Shown here: one piece after another, positions 36,580 to 44,055 of the stretch
Position numbering within the stretch: position 1 is the first letter of the stretch
Layout: each line of letters starts with the position of its first letter
NCBI RefSeq assembly: GCF_040110915.1
Contig: NZ_CP157793.1
Coordinates: 3,657,001-3,721,000 of the forward strand
Direction: 5' to 3'
DNA length: 64,000 nucleotides
From: Stappia sp.
Lineage (GTDB): Bacteria > Pseudomonadota > Alphaproteobacteria > Rhizobiales > Stappiaceae
The notes under the pieces: model-generated
The model's input: the letters and a program-made list of their open reading frames with translations, nothing else
What the model was told of the DNA's origin: nothing
Database searches by the model: none
Program-made: the position numbers and the translations under genes

Positions 36580-37614
36580 ATGGACGTCAGCGAGTTTCCG
36601 CTTCTCGTGCTGCTCGGTCTGTTCACCCTGGCCGCCGCGATCATTCTGGCCTGCGGGGTGCGGATGACCGCGGTCGCCGATCGCATTGCCGACACGACGG
36701 GACTTGGCGAGGCGCTCATCGGCGGCGTCCTGCTCGGGGCGGCGACATCCCTGTCGGGGACGGTGGTGTCGGTGACCTCGGCGCTCGACGGGCGCGCCTC
36801 GCTCGCCTTTTCCAACGGCGTCGGCGGCATTGCCGCCCAGACCGCGTTCCTGGCCTTGGCCGACGTCCTGCACCGTCGCGCCAATCTGGAACATGCCGCG
36901 GCCGAACTGGCCAATGTGTTTCAGAGCGCGCTGCTGATGCTGTTGCTGGCCATCCCCGTTCTGGCCTACGCGGGCCCGGAGGTGACGATTCTCGGCCTCC
37001 ATCCCGCCTCCTATGCCCTTGTGGCCGTCTATGTGGCCGGCGTCGCCGGTTCCAGGCGCGTGCGCGAGGATCCGATGTGGCGTCCTGTCGGAACGCGCCT
37101 GACGCAGGAGGACAAGCCCGCCGAAGACCGACGCGACACGGGCGGCAATCTCGGCCTGTTCGCTCTCTTCGGCGGCCTGATGGCCGTCATGGGACTGGCC
37201 GGCTGGGTCATCGCCCAGGTCGCGGGCGAACTGACCGACCGCTACGATCTGTCCGCCTCGCTGGTGGGGGCACTGATGACCGCCGTCGCGACCTCGCTGC
37301 CGGAACTGGTCACCACGCTCGCGGCCGTGCATCGCAGGGCGCTGCAACTGGCGGTCGGCGGCATCATAGGCGGCAACACGTTCGACACGCTCTTTCTGAC
37401 GCTGTCCGACGCCGCGTATCGGGACGGCTCGCTTTACCACGCGCTCACACGCGCCGACTTCTTCTGGCTGGCGACCGGACTGGTGATGACGGCCATCTTG
37501 ATGCTGGGCCTGATCGTGCGCCAACGCGAGGGGCCGGGCCGTATCGGCTTCGAAAGCGCCGGCATCCTTGCCGTCTATGCGGGAGCTGTCGCGATCCAGT
37601 CTCTGGCCATGTGA
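36580..37614 (+). CDS. CaCA-family cation exchanger with atypical first alpha repeat
   Basis: A 344-residue ten-helix cation:cation antiporter of the CaCA superfamily (Ca/Na or Ca/H exchange). The two inverted alpha repeats are visible: alpha-1 at residues 42-66 (LGEALIGGVLLGAATSLSGT) and alpha-2 at 229-253 (VGALMTAVATSLPELVTTLA). Alpha-2 carries the canonical T-S-L-P-E with Glu 242. In alpha-1 the P-E is replaced by S-G, so the first ion-binding acid is missing. A hydrophilic loop (about residues 160-190) separates the halves. The ion specificity is therefore uncertain. It is divergent from the FNT gene, with 431 bp between them. Confidence 0.85.
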   Translation: MDVSEFPLLVLLGLFTLAAAIILACGVRMTAVADRIADTTGLGEALIGGVLLGAATSLSGTVVSVTSALDGRASLAFSNGVGGIAAQTAFLALADVLHRRANLEHAAAELANVFQSALLMLLLAIPVLAYAGPEVTILGLHPASYALVAVYVAGVAGSRRVREDPMWRPVGTRLTQEDKPAEDRRDTGGNLGLFALFGGLMAVMGLAGWVIAQVAGELTDRYDLSASLVGALMTAVATSLPELVTTLAAVHRRALQLAVGGIIGGNTFDTLFLTLSDAAYRDGSLYHALTRADFFWLATGLVMTAILMLGLIVRQREGPGRIGFESAGILAVYAGAVAIQSLAM

Positions 37615-37640
37615 TCCGCCGGTTTTTTTCGACCGGCAAG

Positions 37641-37665
37641 GCAACGTTTTCGCGAACGCCGCGTT
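37641..37665 (+). promoter_or_regulatory. EcfG-type promoter (one mismatch) for the PRC-barrel gene
   Basis: GCAAC-N16-CGTT, mismatch at the second G of the -35, 52 nt before the ATG. Confidence 0.45.
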
Positions 37666-37716
37666 TCCATGGCAGCCGGGACGAAAAACCCGCGTGACCA
37701 AAAGGAGATGCAACCG

Positions 37717-38619
37717 ATGAAACGTTTGCTTGCAACGACCGCGCTGGTGGCTGCGATGGCGATGCCCGCCATGGCGGCTCAGCAGATGGACAACACCGCC
37801 ACGCGCGATCAGATGACCGCCGCCCGGCACATGGACGGCGGGATGACCGTCAGCACGGCGACCCTGATGGGGAAGGCCCTCTTCACCCCCGAAGGCGCAT
37901 TCGACGAGTCGATGCTGGACACGCCCTACACCGACGCGCCCGATACCTGGGAGAACATCGCCGACATCGAGGACGTGCTGATCACCGCGGACGGTGAGAT
38001 CACCGCCGTTGTCGTCGATGCTGGCGGCTTCCTCGGAGTTGGAGAAACCAGGAAACGGCTCTCGATGGACAACATCCGCATCGTCCCCGACGAGGATGAC
38101 GAGGGCGAGTATTTCGCCCTGTTCACCGGCGACCGCAGCCTGATCGAGGACAGCGAGGACTACAGCGCCGAGACGGCCGCCGCCAACGACGAAATGTCGA
38201 CCCGCGGCGCCTATGCGCAGATGCAGAACCGCCAGATGGGCGACGGGTCGATGTCCGACGACGGGCAGATGTCCGGGGCGCAGCAGAAGGCCGACCGCCG
38301 GGTGGGCCCTGACCGCGAGACCCTCGACCGCGCCGAAACGACGGATCTGACCGCGGAAAACCTGGAAGACGCGCGGGTCTACGGAAGCACCAACGAATGG
38401 GTCGGCGATGTCGGCGATCTGGTGATCACCGAAGACGGCGAAATCACCCATATGGTCGTGGATGTCGGCGGCTTCCTGGGGATTGGCGAGAAGCCCGTCG
38501 CGATGACCTTCGATCAGGTCGACATCCGCCGCGATGGCAGCTGGGGCGGCCTCAACGTCTACATCGAGGCGAGCGAACAGCAGCTTGAGCGCATGGAGCG
38601 TTGGGAAGACGAAACCTGA
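37717..38619 (+). CDS. Exported protein with two PRC-barrel domains
   Basis: A 300-residue periplasmic protein. The signal peptide is at residues 1-21 (KRLLATTALVAAMAMPAMAA). Two PRC-barrel domains follow: the first around ENIADIEDVLITADGEITAVVVDAGGFLGVGETRKRLSM and the second around EWVGDVGDLVITEDGEITHMVVDVGGFLGIGEKPVAM, so the protein arose by internal duplication. A Met/Gln-rich acidic linker lies between them. The ATG at 37717 has an AAAGGAG ribosome site. Such proteins are common in alphaproteobacterial stress regulons, but the ligand is unknown. A strong terminator follows. Confidence 0.88.
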   Translation: MKRLLATTALVAAMAMPAMAAQQMDNTATRDQMTAARHMDGGMTVSTATLMGKALFTPEGAFDESMLDTPYTDAPDTWENIADIEDVLITADGEITAVVVDAGGFLGVGETRKRLSMDNIRIVPDEDDEGEYFALFTGDRSLIEDSEDYSAETAAANDEMSTRGAYAQMQNRQMGDGSMSDDGQMSGAQQKADRRVGPDRETLDRAETTDLTAENLEDARVYGSTNEWVGDVGDLVITEDGEITHMVVDVGGFLGIGEKPVAMTFDQVDIRRDGSWGGLNVYIEASEQQLERMERWEDET

Positions 38620-38645
38620 TCCGTCCGGCATGTCCGCAAGAACAG

Positions 38646-38673
38646 GAGGGGCCCGCGCGGCCCCTCTTTTTTT
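38646..38673 (+). terminator. Rho-independent terminator after the PRC-barrel gene
   Basis: gaggggcc, 5-nt loop, ggcccctc followed by T7. Textbook intrinsic terminator. Confidence 0.93.
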
Positions 38674-38879
38674 GCCGGCAAGACGACTGGAGCGCCCTTC
38701 GGGATGCGCGCGCAGGGCCGCCGGTCCGACACGGCGCGGGCGCGGAAATGCCGACGCTCCGCCTCCGTGTCTTGTCCTCGGGGTCGGTGTCCTGTCCTCG
38801 GGGAGCGCTCCTGTCGAGGCACGCGAGATCAACCGACCTCGGTCCCGCCATCCGCCGCCGCCGGATGGCGATCGGTCCT

Positions 38880-39479
38880 TCACAGGAGAAACCGGACGAT
38901 CGCCCAGGTGCCGGCGGCGACCGGGAGAAGCGCGATCAACGCGTAGAGGCCATCCCGCGTCAACATGGACAGGGCGAGCAGCGTCACGGCCGCGCCCAGC
39001 AGCGAAGACGAAAACGGCACCAGTTCCAGAAAGGGCATCATGGCGCCGAACAGCGTACAGGAAAGCTGCGGAAGGACCCGGAACGGCCGACGGAACAGGA
39101 AGCTCAACCGCTCGCGCGTGTGACGATCGAGCCGCGCGGCCCAGGGCCGGATATTCGCCAAGGCCTTTCCGACCCGGTCGCCGCTGAGGTCGCGGCGCAT
39201 GATCCACTGCGGAAGCCAGACGCACTCGCGACCGATCAGCCCTTGCACGGAAATCAGGAAGATCGCGATGCCGCACAGGCTCGAAAACGCGGGAATGCCG
39301 CTGAGCGGGGTCACGACGGCCAGCGCCGGCACGAGAAGAAGCGGCACGAAGCTGGCGCTGCCGAAAGCCTCGACGATATCGCCGACCGCCACCTGATCCC
39401 GGCGGGCTTCGTCCATCGCCCGATCGATGATGGCGGACAGCGACCGCAGGTCGGAGCCGTTTTCATTGCTGGATGTCAC
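38880..39479 (-). CDS. ExoD-family membrane protein
   Basis: A 199-residue protein of the ExoD (exopolysaccharide synthesis, ExoD) family. It has an N-terminal amphipathic helix (LRSLSAIIDRAMDEARRDQVAVGDIVEAFG) and then several membrane segments (ASFVPLLLVPALAVVTPLSG, ALIALLPVAAGTWAIVRFLL). ExoD is linked to exopolysaccharide production and alkaline tolerance in rhizobia. I prefer the GTG at 39479; an ATG at 39560 would add 27 residues that do not look conserved. No EcfG motif was found upstream, unlike most neighbours. It is divergent from the 46-residue gene. Confidence 0.82.
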   Translation of the reverse strand: MTSSNENGSDLRSLSAIIDRAMDEARRDQVAVGDIVEAFGSASFVPLLLVPALAVVTPLSGIPAFSSLCGIAIFLISVQGLIGRECVWLPQWIMRRDLSGDRVGKALANIRPWAARLDRHTRERLSFLFRRPFRVLPQLSCTLFGAMMPFLELVPFSSSLLGAAVTLLALSMLTRDGLYALIALLPVAAGTWAIVRFLL

Positions 39480-39520
39480 GACCGTCACCTTGGATCGTTG
39501 AGCGGTGGCGTGGCTGCGGT

Positions 39521-39545
39521 GGAACCCTGCCGGCGTGACGCCGTT
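39521..39545 (+). promoter_or_regulatory. EcfG-type promoter for the 46-residue membrane protein gene
   Basis: GGAAC-N16-CGTT, exact consensus, with the -10 ending 29 nt before the ATG at 39575. Confidence 0.78.
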
Positions 39546-39574
39546 GGCATCGAGACACACGAGAGGAGCCCCTT

Positions 39575-39715
39575 ATGCCTGAACCAAACTGGATCTTCAT
39601 TGTCGCCATGGTCTCTTTCGCCTCGGCCCTGTGGTTCGCGACGCTCGCGATGGATCGAACCCGCCGCGATCAGGTGAAACAGGTTCTCCCATTGGAGCCG
39701 CAAGACCGGCCGTAG
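39575..39715 (+). CDS. 46-residue single-pass membrane protein
   Basis: A tiny gene of 46 codons. It begins MPEPNWIFIVAMVSFASALW, so one membrane helix occupies about residues 6-26, and a short cytoplasmic Arg/Gln tail (DRTRRDQVKQ) follows. It is supported by a strong ribosome site (AGAGGAG, 7 nt before the ATG) and an exact EcfG promoter at the usual distance. No family is recognised. It looks like a stress-induced small membrane protein, a class that usually modulates larger membrane partners. A 19-bp tandem duplication follows 10 bp after the stop. Confidence 0.72.
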   Translation: MPEPNWIFIVAMVSFASALWFATLAMDRTRRDQVKQVLPLEPQDRP

Positions 39716-39725
39716 CCTGGAACAG

Positions 39726-39763
39726 GCGGCCTTGCCGGTGTGAAGCGGCCTTGCCGGTGTGAA
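39726..39763. repeat. 19-bp perfect tandem duplication
   Basis: gcggccttgccggtgtgaa occurs twice without any interval, just downstream of the 46-residue gene. Confidence 0.9.
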
Positions 39764-39845
39764 TATGGGTATCTTCCCGCGCTGAGACACGGTGTTCCCG
39801 CCGGACAAGGCGGCACACGGAAAATGGTTCCCGCAGCCGGTCGAC

Positions 39846-39870
39846 GGAACCTGTCGGATCGCCGCGCGTA
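39846..39870 (+). promoter_or_regulatory. EcfG-type promoter (one mismatch) for the YihY/BrkB gene
   Basis: GGAAC-N16-CGTA. One mismatch in the -10. It lies downstream of the ATG at 39792 and upstream of the GTG at 39963, so it supports the shorter protein. Confidence 0.55.
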
Positions 39871-39962
39871 TGTGTGGTGGAGCTCTCTTCCGCACCGCGC
39901 AAGAGATGCCCCCTCGCGCCGGAGGCGGCGCGTCGCAGGCGTCGATGGACAGGAGGCAGAGC

Positions 39963-40919
39963 GTGGCCTCAGCCGACAATGCCGCCGTTCCCATGGCCCT
40001 CACGCCGGCGGCCTGGGTCTCCGCTTGCCGTGCGACCGCCCGGGCGGCCTTCGACATGGAGACGTCGCTGCGCTGCGCCGGCGTCGCCTTCTTCGGATTT
40101 CTGTCCGTGTTTCCCGCAATCAGCGCCCTGGTCGCGGTGGTGGGGCTGGTGGCCGACACCCGCGCCCTCGACCTGACCCGTCTGCCCCTTGCCCCCGCCG
40201 TGCCGTCCGACATCGTGCAGCTCATCGATACGCGCGTGACCGCCTTCGCCGCGCGCGACACCAGCTTCGGCATCGGCCTGGGCATCAGTCTCGTGGTCGC
40301 GATGTGGTCGGGATCGCGGGGCATGAATGCCCTGATCTTCGCCATTTCACGGGCCCACAAGGAAGAAACCCGACGCGGGTTTCTGGCCAGTGTCGTCATG
40401 TCGCTGGCGGCGACGCTCGGGGCCTTCGTGACCCTGACGATCATCGTGGTCGCTGTGACGGTCATTCCGGCGATCGCTCTGATCTGGCCATTTCCCGAAA
40501 GCCGCGAAACGGCGGTCTTGTGGTTGCGCTGGCCGATCCTGGCGGCGGTTCTGGCCCTTGCGGTCTTCATCCTGTTCAAACAGGCGCCGGACCGGCGGTC
40601 CCCGCGCGCGCGATGGGTGGTGCCGGGCGCGGTGCTGGCAACGCTCCTGTGGCTGGGCGGCTCGATGGCGCTCTCGGTCTTCATCGAGAATTTCGGACGC
40701 TACAACGCCACCTTCGGGTCGATCGCCGCGGCCGCCGTCTTCATGCTGTGGCTCTACTTCAGCGCGCTCGTTCTGGTTTCCGGCGCCCGGCTGAACGCCG
40801 AACTGGAGTGGCGCACCCGGCGCGACTCGACCGTCGGACCGCCGAGGCCGATGGGCGAGCGCGAGGCCTATGTGGCCGACACGCTGGCGTCCGACGTTTT
40901 GAGGGAACGAAGCCGTTGA
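39963..40919 (+). CDS. YihY/BrkB family inner-membrane protein
   Basis: A 318-residue YihY/BrkB family membrane protein with about six membrane segments. Family landmarks are AAFDMETSLRCAGVAFFGFLSVFPAI (first helix with the F-x-x-x-L-x-x-x-P pattern), MWSGSRGMNALIFAISRAHKEE and NFGRYNATFGSIAAAAVFMLWLYFSALVLVSGARLNAELE. The function is not settled. The start is taken as GTG 39963, which has an AGGAGG ribosome site and lies after the EcfG-like promoter; the open frame reaches back to an ATG at 39792. CsbD follows, with its own promoter inside the 3' end of this gene. Confidence 0.85.
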   Translation: MASADNAAVPMALTPAAWVSACRATARAAFDMETSLRCAGVAFFGFLSVFPAISALVAVVGLVADTRALDLTRLPLAPAVPSDIVQLIDTRVTAFAARDTSFGIGLGISLVVAMWSGSRGMNALIFAISRAHKEETRRGFLASVVMSLAATLGAFVTLTIIVVAVTVIPAIALIWPFPESRETAVLWLRWPILAAVLALAVFILFKQAPDRRSPRARWVVPGAVLATLLWLGGSMALSVFIENFGRYNATFGSIAAAAVFMLWLYFSALVLVSGARLNAELEWRTRRDSTVGPPRPMGEREAYVADTLASDVLRERSR

Positions 40920-40928
40920 CCGCGCGTT
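40904..40928 (+). promoter_or_regulatory. EcfG-type promoter for the CsbD gene
   Basis: GGAAC-N16-CGTT, exact consensus, overlapping the last codons of the YihY gene. The -10 ends 29 nt before the csbD-like ATG. Confidence 0.8.
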
Positions 40929-40957
40929 GGTTACCGCAATCGAAAAGGAGACCCGCC

Positions 40958-41155
40958 ATGAACTGGGATCAAGTCAAAGGCAAATGGACCGAGATGCAGG
41001 GCAAGGCGCGCCAGCAGTGGGGCGAACTGACCGACGACGACCTGGCGGAAGCCAAGGGCAATCGCGAGGAACTGGCCGGCAAGCTCCAGCAGCGCTACGG
41101 CAAGACAAAGGAAGACGCCCGGCGCGAAGTGGATGACTGGGTCGCCTCCCTTTGA
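40958..41155 (+). CDS. CsbD family stress protein
   Basis: A 65-residue CsbD-family protein, small, charged and abundant in stressed bacteria. The signature MNWDQVKGKWTEMQGKARQQ, followed by WGELTDDDLAEAKGNREELAGKLQQRYG, is complete. In Bacillus csbD is controlled by the stress factor sigma B, and alphaproteobacterial homologues are often EcfG targets, which agrees with the exact EcfG promoter here. Ribosome site AAAAGGAG. A strong terminator ends the transcript. The molecular function is unknown. Confidence 0.93.
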   Translation: MNWDQVKGKWTEMQGKARQQWGELTDDDLAEAKGNREELAGKLQQRYGKTKEDARREVDDWVASL

Positions 41156-41207
41156 CGGCGCAGCCACCGAAAAGGAGCCGCCCGCATCGGCGCTCTCATA
41201 CTGTCGA

Positions 41208-41235
41208 CAAACCCCGCCGTTCTGGCGGGGTTTTT
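41208..41235 (+). terminator. Rho-independent terminator after the CsbD gene
   Basis: accccgcc, 5-nt loop, ggcggggt followed by T4-5, with A residues in front. Confidence 0.9.
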
Positions 41236-41303
41236 GTTGGGTCGGGGTCAGGGCGTTTCTCCGGCGCGGGACGCGCGGCGCTGTCGGGCGTGGCGCATGC
41301 GCA

Positions 41304-41501
41304 TCAAGCCAACAGCACAAGGACGACGACCAGGGCGAGAAGCCCGAGCGCCGCGCCGATCAACCGGCCCCTGGTGCTCGACGTGGGCGGCACCATGGAT
41401 TCCAGCTCCGCATCGGTTTGCGCGGTCTGGGCCAGATGCCGGTTGCGGCGATCGATATCGGCGTCTTGCTCAAGGTGTTCATCCTCCTTGCCGTGGGCCA
41501 T
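41304..41501 (-). CDS. 65-residue tail-anchored membrane protein
   Basis: A 65-residue protein with a polar, acidic N-terminal half (MAHGKEDEHLEQDADIDRRN) and a single C-terminal membrane helix (LIGAALGLLALVVVLVLLA) that reaches the last residue, so it is probably tail-anchored. The ATG has a GGAG ribosome site. An exact EcfG promoter on the minus strand lies 34 nt upstream. It is divergent from nepR and shares the 228-bp regulatory region. The family is unrecognised, but this type of small membrane protein is typical of stress regulons. Confidence 0.75.
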   Translation of the reverse strand: MAHGKEDEHLEQDADIDRRNRHLAQTAQTDAELESMVPPTSSTRGRLIGAALGLLALVVVLVLLA

Positions 41502-41535
41502 GGCGTCTTCTCCTTCGTTTCGGGATCTTCTCGTC

Positions 41536-41560
41536 AACGGCTCACAGGCCGCTGCGTTCC
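41536..41560 (-). promoter_or_regulatory. EcfG-type promoter for the 65-residue tail-anchored protein
   Basis: On the minus strand GGAAC-N16-CGTT, exact consensus, in the divergent spacer with nepR. Confidence 0.78.
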
Positions 41561-41669
41561 GAAAAAGGCCGACGCTCCCGCAAGCGGAACACTCCCCCGG
41601 GGCCGGGCCGGAAAAATGCGGGAGCGCAATGCGATGCGACGCAGCGGTCGGAAAATCCGGGAGATGGAT

Positions 41670-41694
41670 GGAACCTTTTGCCTGCCCGAGCATT
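41670..41694 (+). promoter_or_regulatory. EcfG-type promoter (CATT variant) for nepR-ecfG
   Basis: GGAAC-N16-CATT, one mismatch in the -10, ending 35 nt before the nepR ATG. The same variant drives the second nepR-like gene. It implies autoregulation. Confidence 0.6.
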
Positions 41695-41729
41695 GATCGG
41701 GGATGTTCAGGACACGCACCGAGGAGGCC

Positions 41730-41936
41730 ATGAAGGTCATCGACTTTTGCGGCAGACAGCGCCGACGGCAGGGCTCCGGCGCGGCCGCGGCCTCCCGAAT
41801 TGGGCAACGGCTCAAGCTGGCATATGATGAACTCGTCGAGGAACCGGTACCGGAGCGCTTCACGGAGCTTCTGCGCGCGCTCGACGAGGCGGACAGCGTT
41901 GCCATGCCTGAAACGGCCCGAAAAGGACATCGCTGA
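41730..41936 (+). CDS. nepR: Anti-sigma factor NepR
   Basis: A 68-residue NepR anti-sigma factor. It binds and silences EcfG until phosphorylated PhyR takes it away. The conserved NepR core is RIGQRLKLAYDELVEEPVPE plus RFTELLRALDEA (two helices joined by P-V-P), residues 28-60, preceded by a basic flexible arm. The ATG at 41730 has a perfect GAGGAGG ribosome site; the frame is open a further 27 nt upstream. Three bases separate its stop from the ecfG start, so expression is coupled and stoichiometric. Upstream promoters and the adjacent phyR and kinases complete the circuit. Confidence 0.92.
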   Translation: MKVIDFCGRQRRRQGSGAAAASRIGQRLKLAYDELVEEPVPERFTELLRALDEADSVAMPETARKGHR

Positions 41937-41939
41937 AGA

Positions 41940-42491
41940 ATGACGACACGCACAGATTTCAAGGCAGATCTCTTGGCGTCCATCCCCAGTTTGCGCGCGT
42001 TCGGGCTGTCGCTCAGCGGACACGCGGATCGGGCCGACGACCTGGTTCAGGAAACGCTGGTCAAGGCCTGGCACAAGCAGGACACATTCAGGCCGGGAAC
42101 GAACATCCGCGCCTGGCTGTTCACCATCCTGCGCAACGAGTTCTATTCGCAGATGCGCAAGAGGGGCCGCGAGGTCTCGGACGCCCAGGGGGCCTTGACG
42201 GAACGCCTCGCGTCCCATCCGGAGCAGACCGGCACGCTGGATCTTCAGGACATGAAGGTCGCCCTGCAGCAATTGCCCGAGGACCAGCGCGAGGCGATCG
42301 TTCTCGTCGGCGCGTCGGGCCTGAGCTACGAGGAAGCCGCGCAAGTTTGCGGCTGTGCGGTGGGGACCGTCAAGAGCCGGGTCTCGCGGGCCCGCGACAG
42401 GCTGGCCGAGATCCTCCAGATCGACGACAGCAGCGACTACGGCCCCGACGCGGTCGCAACCCATGTTCTGGCGCAGCCCGCCATCGGCTGA
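41940..42491 (+). CDS. ecfG: General stress response ECF sigma factor EcfG
   Basis: A 183-residue EcfG/ECF15-type sigma factor, the output of the alphaproteobacterial general stress response. Sigma region 2 covers about residues 10-80 (SLRAFGLSLSGHADRADDLVQETLVKAWHK, then NIRAWLFTILRNEFYSQMRKR). Region 4 covers about 105-165, with the helix-turn-helix GLSYEEAAQVCGCAVGTVKSRVSRARDRL. It begins 3 nt after nepR. It should recognise GGAAC-N16/17-CGTT, the motif found before about fifteen nearby genes. The C-terminal tail (about 20 residues) is specific to this group. Confidence 0.95.
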   Translation: MTTRTDFKADLLASIPSLRAFGLSLSGHADRADDLVQETLVKAWHKQDTFRPGTNIRAWLFTILRNEFYSQMRKRGREVSDAQGALTERLASHPEQTGTLDLQDMKVALQQLPEDQREAIVLVGASGLSYEEAAQVCGCAVGTVKSRVSRARDRLAEILQIDDSSDYGPDAVATHVLAQPAIG

Positions 42492-42514
42492 CCGCGACAC
42501 AGGAGACGACGACC

Positions 42515-42781
42515 ATGCCGCAGAAAGACCACGGGTCCTCCGTCAAGAACGACGAGGTCTATGAACGGCTGCGCGATGAGGGCGCCTCCAAGGAGAAAGC
42601 GGCGCGCATCGCCAATGCCACCGCCAACGACCGTCAACACCCCTCGAAAAAGGGCGGCGAGGCGGCAAGATACGAAGACTGGACCAGGGCGGAGCTCTAC
42701 CAACGCGCCTCGGAAATCGGCATCGACGGGCGCTCCTCCATGAACAAGGACGAGCTGATTTCCGCCCTGCGCAATCATTGA
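42515..42781 (+). CDS. Small Rho_N/SAP-like domain protein downstream of ecfG
   Basis: An 88-residue basic protein. The N-terminal half is charged (VYERLRDEGASKEKAARIANA). The C-terminal half, YEDWTRAELYQRASEIGIDG followed by SSMNKDELISALR, looks like a Rho N-terminal or SAP-type helix-extended-helix nucleic-acid-binding module. It has an AGGAGAC ribosome site, lies 23 bp after ecfG and has no promoter of its own that I can see, so it is probably part of the nepR-ecfG transcript. Similar small proteins accompany stress genes in Hyphomicrobiales. A nucleic-acid role is inferred. Confidence 0.78.
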   Translation: MPQKDHGSSVKNDEVYERLRDEGASKEKAARIANATANDRQHPSKKGGEAARYEDWTRAELYQRASEIGIDGRSSMNKDELISALRNH

Positions 42782-42907
42782 AGGGTCCCGGTGACGGCTT
42801 GCGGCGGATGGCGCGGGCGGTCCGCTCTCTTGGCCCCGGAGCCGGGTCCAGCGCATGTCGCGCCGCTGCCGCCACCTCTTTCCGACGTCGCACCCCGAGA
42901 AATGCAG

Positions 42908-43957
42908 TCAGCCGAATTCCGAAGCGGCGACGAACAATGTGTAGGTCACCCCGTCGGCGTCGAAGGACAGGCTCCCGGTTCCATTGACCGCGGTCGGCAC
43001 GATCCGTTCGAGCAGTGTATTGCCGAAGCTCTTGTCGCTTTGAAGGGGTATCACGGCCGGGCCCGGCGTTTCGTGCCAGACGATCCATGCCCCCGGCCCC
43101 CGATCGTCGGTCCTTCCAACGGCGGTGCACTCGATCGCGATCAGGCCGTCGCCCTGGGCCAGGGCGCCATGAACGATGGCGTTGGCCACCAGTTCGTGCA
43201 GCGCCAGACCAATGTGGAGCGCGGCATTGGGCGTGAAATTGGGGTTGTCGCCGGTGACCTCGAGCCGCACGCCGTCGCGTTGAACGACGTTGACCACCTG
43301 TTGATCGACCAGTTCCTGCAATCGCGCGCCGCGCCAGTCGCTCGCGGTGATCACATCCTGCGACTTGGCGAGCGATTGCACGCGCCCGGTGAAGGAACGC
43401 AGAAACCCCTCGATTGTCCTGGCCGTCCGCGCGGTCTGGGCCGACAGGCTGAGAACCATGGCAAGCATGTTCTTGGAACGGTGGGAAACCTCCAACAGCA
43501 AGGCCTGGAGCGAGCGCTCGCGCTGGTTTTCCTTCGTGACGTCGATGGAGGAGCACAGGTAGCCGGCGGCCTCCCCGCTGGCCTCGTCCCGCATCGCCTC
43601 GATCGTCAGCCTGAGATGACAGTCCGCTTGCCCCGAAACGGTCTCCTTGAGCGGAACGACCTCGACGGATTGCTTGTCATCCGTCTCGAGTGCCCGCTGC
43701 TTGGCGACCGCGAAGGCGGCGACGCTGGCGGGGTCGAACACATCCGCATCGGTTGCGCCGATCAGGTCACGGCTGGCCCAGATGGATTGCAGGTTCACGA
43801 ACCAGACGAATTGACCGCTGCTGTCCTGGAAGAACACGGTCACCGGCGACCCCGCCAGCGCCCGCGACAACAGAGCAAAGTCTGGATGGTCGAACATCGC
43901 GGATTGTCCAGACAGCATACTCTCGAATGGAAAGATGTTCCTTGCCGGGCGGTCCAT
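42908..43957 (-). CDS. PAS-HWE sensor histidine kinase
   Basis: A 349-residue soluble sensor kinase. A PAS domain covers about residues 28-140 (ALAGSPVTVFFQDSSGQFVW ... LCSSIDVTKENQ). The HWE/HisKA_2 dimerisation domain follows with phospho-acceptor His 159 in LLEVSHRSKNMLAMV. The ATPase domain has the N-box HELVANAIVHGAL and the diagnostic WHE (VWHETPG). HWE kinases are the usual input of PhyR. It lies 98 bp downstream of phyR on the same strand and is likely cotranscribed. No transmembrane segment is present, so it senses a cytoplasmic cue. The start codon sits in a 14-bp tandem repeat array. Confidence 0.9.
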   Translation of the reverse strand: MDRPARNIFPFESMLSGQSAMFDHPDFALLSRALAGSPVTVFFQDSSGQFVWFVNLQSIWASRDLIGATDADVFDPASVAAFAVAKQRALETDDKQSVEVVPLKETVSGQADCHLRLTIEAMRDEASGEAAGYLCSSIDVTKENQRERSLQALLLEVSHRSKNMLAMVLSLSAQTARTARTIEGFLRSFTGRVQSLAKSQDVITASDWRGARLQELVDQQVVNVVQRDGVRLEVTGDNPNFTPNAALHIGLALHELVANAIVHGALAQGDGLIAIECTAVGRTDDRGPGAWIVWHETPGPAVIPLQSDKSFGNTLLERIVPTAVNGTGSLSFDADGVTYTLFVAASEFG

Positions 43958-44010
43958 GTCATGCGGGCCATGTCATGCCGGCCATGTCAGGCAGGCTGTG
44001 TCATGCGGGC
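43955..44010. repeat. 14-bp tandem repeat array at the kinase start codon
   Basis: Four units: catgtcatgcgggc, catgtcatgccggc, catgtcaggcaggc and tgtgtcatgcgggc, with a decayed fifth. On the minus strand the first unit contains the kinase ATG, so each intact unit repeats candidate ATG codons and translation-initiation sequence. Confidence 0.85.
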
Positions 44011-44055
44011 CATCTCGGTGGCACCGCCGGCAAAGACGGGTCGCAAGCGATCGGA

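Noticed and set aside
39792..39962. N-terminal extension of the YihY protein from the ATG at 39792
   Set aside because: It precedes the EcfG-like promoter, is not membrane-protein-like and lacks a ribosome site. The GTG at 39963 has AGGAGG.
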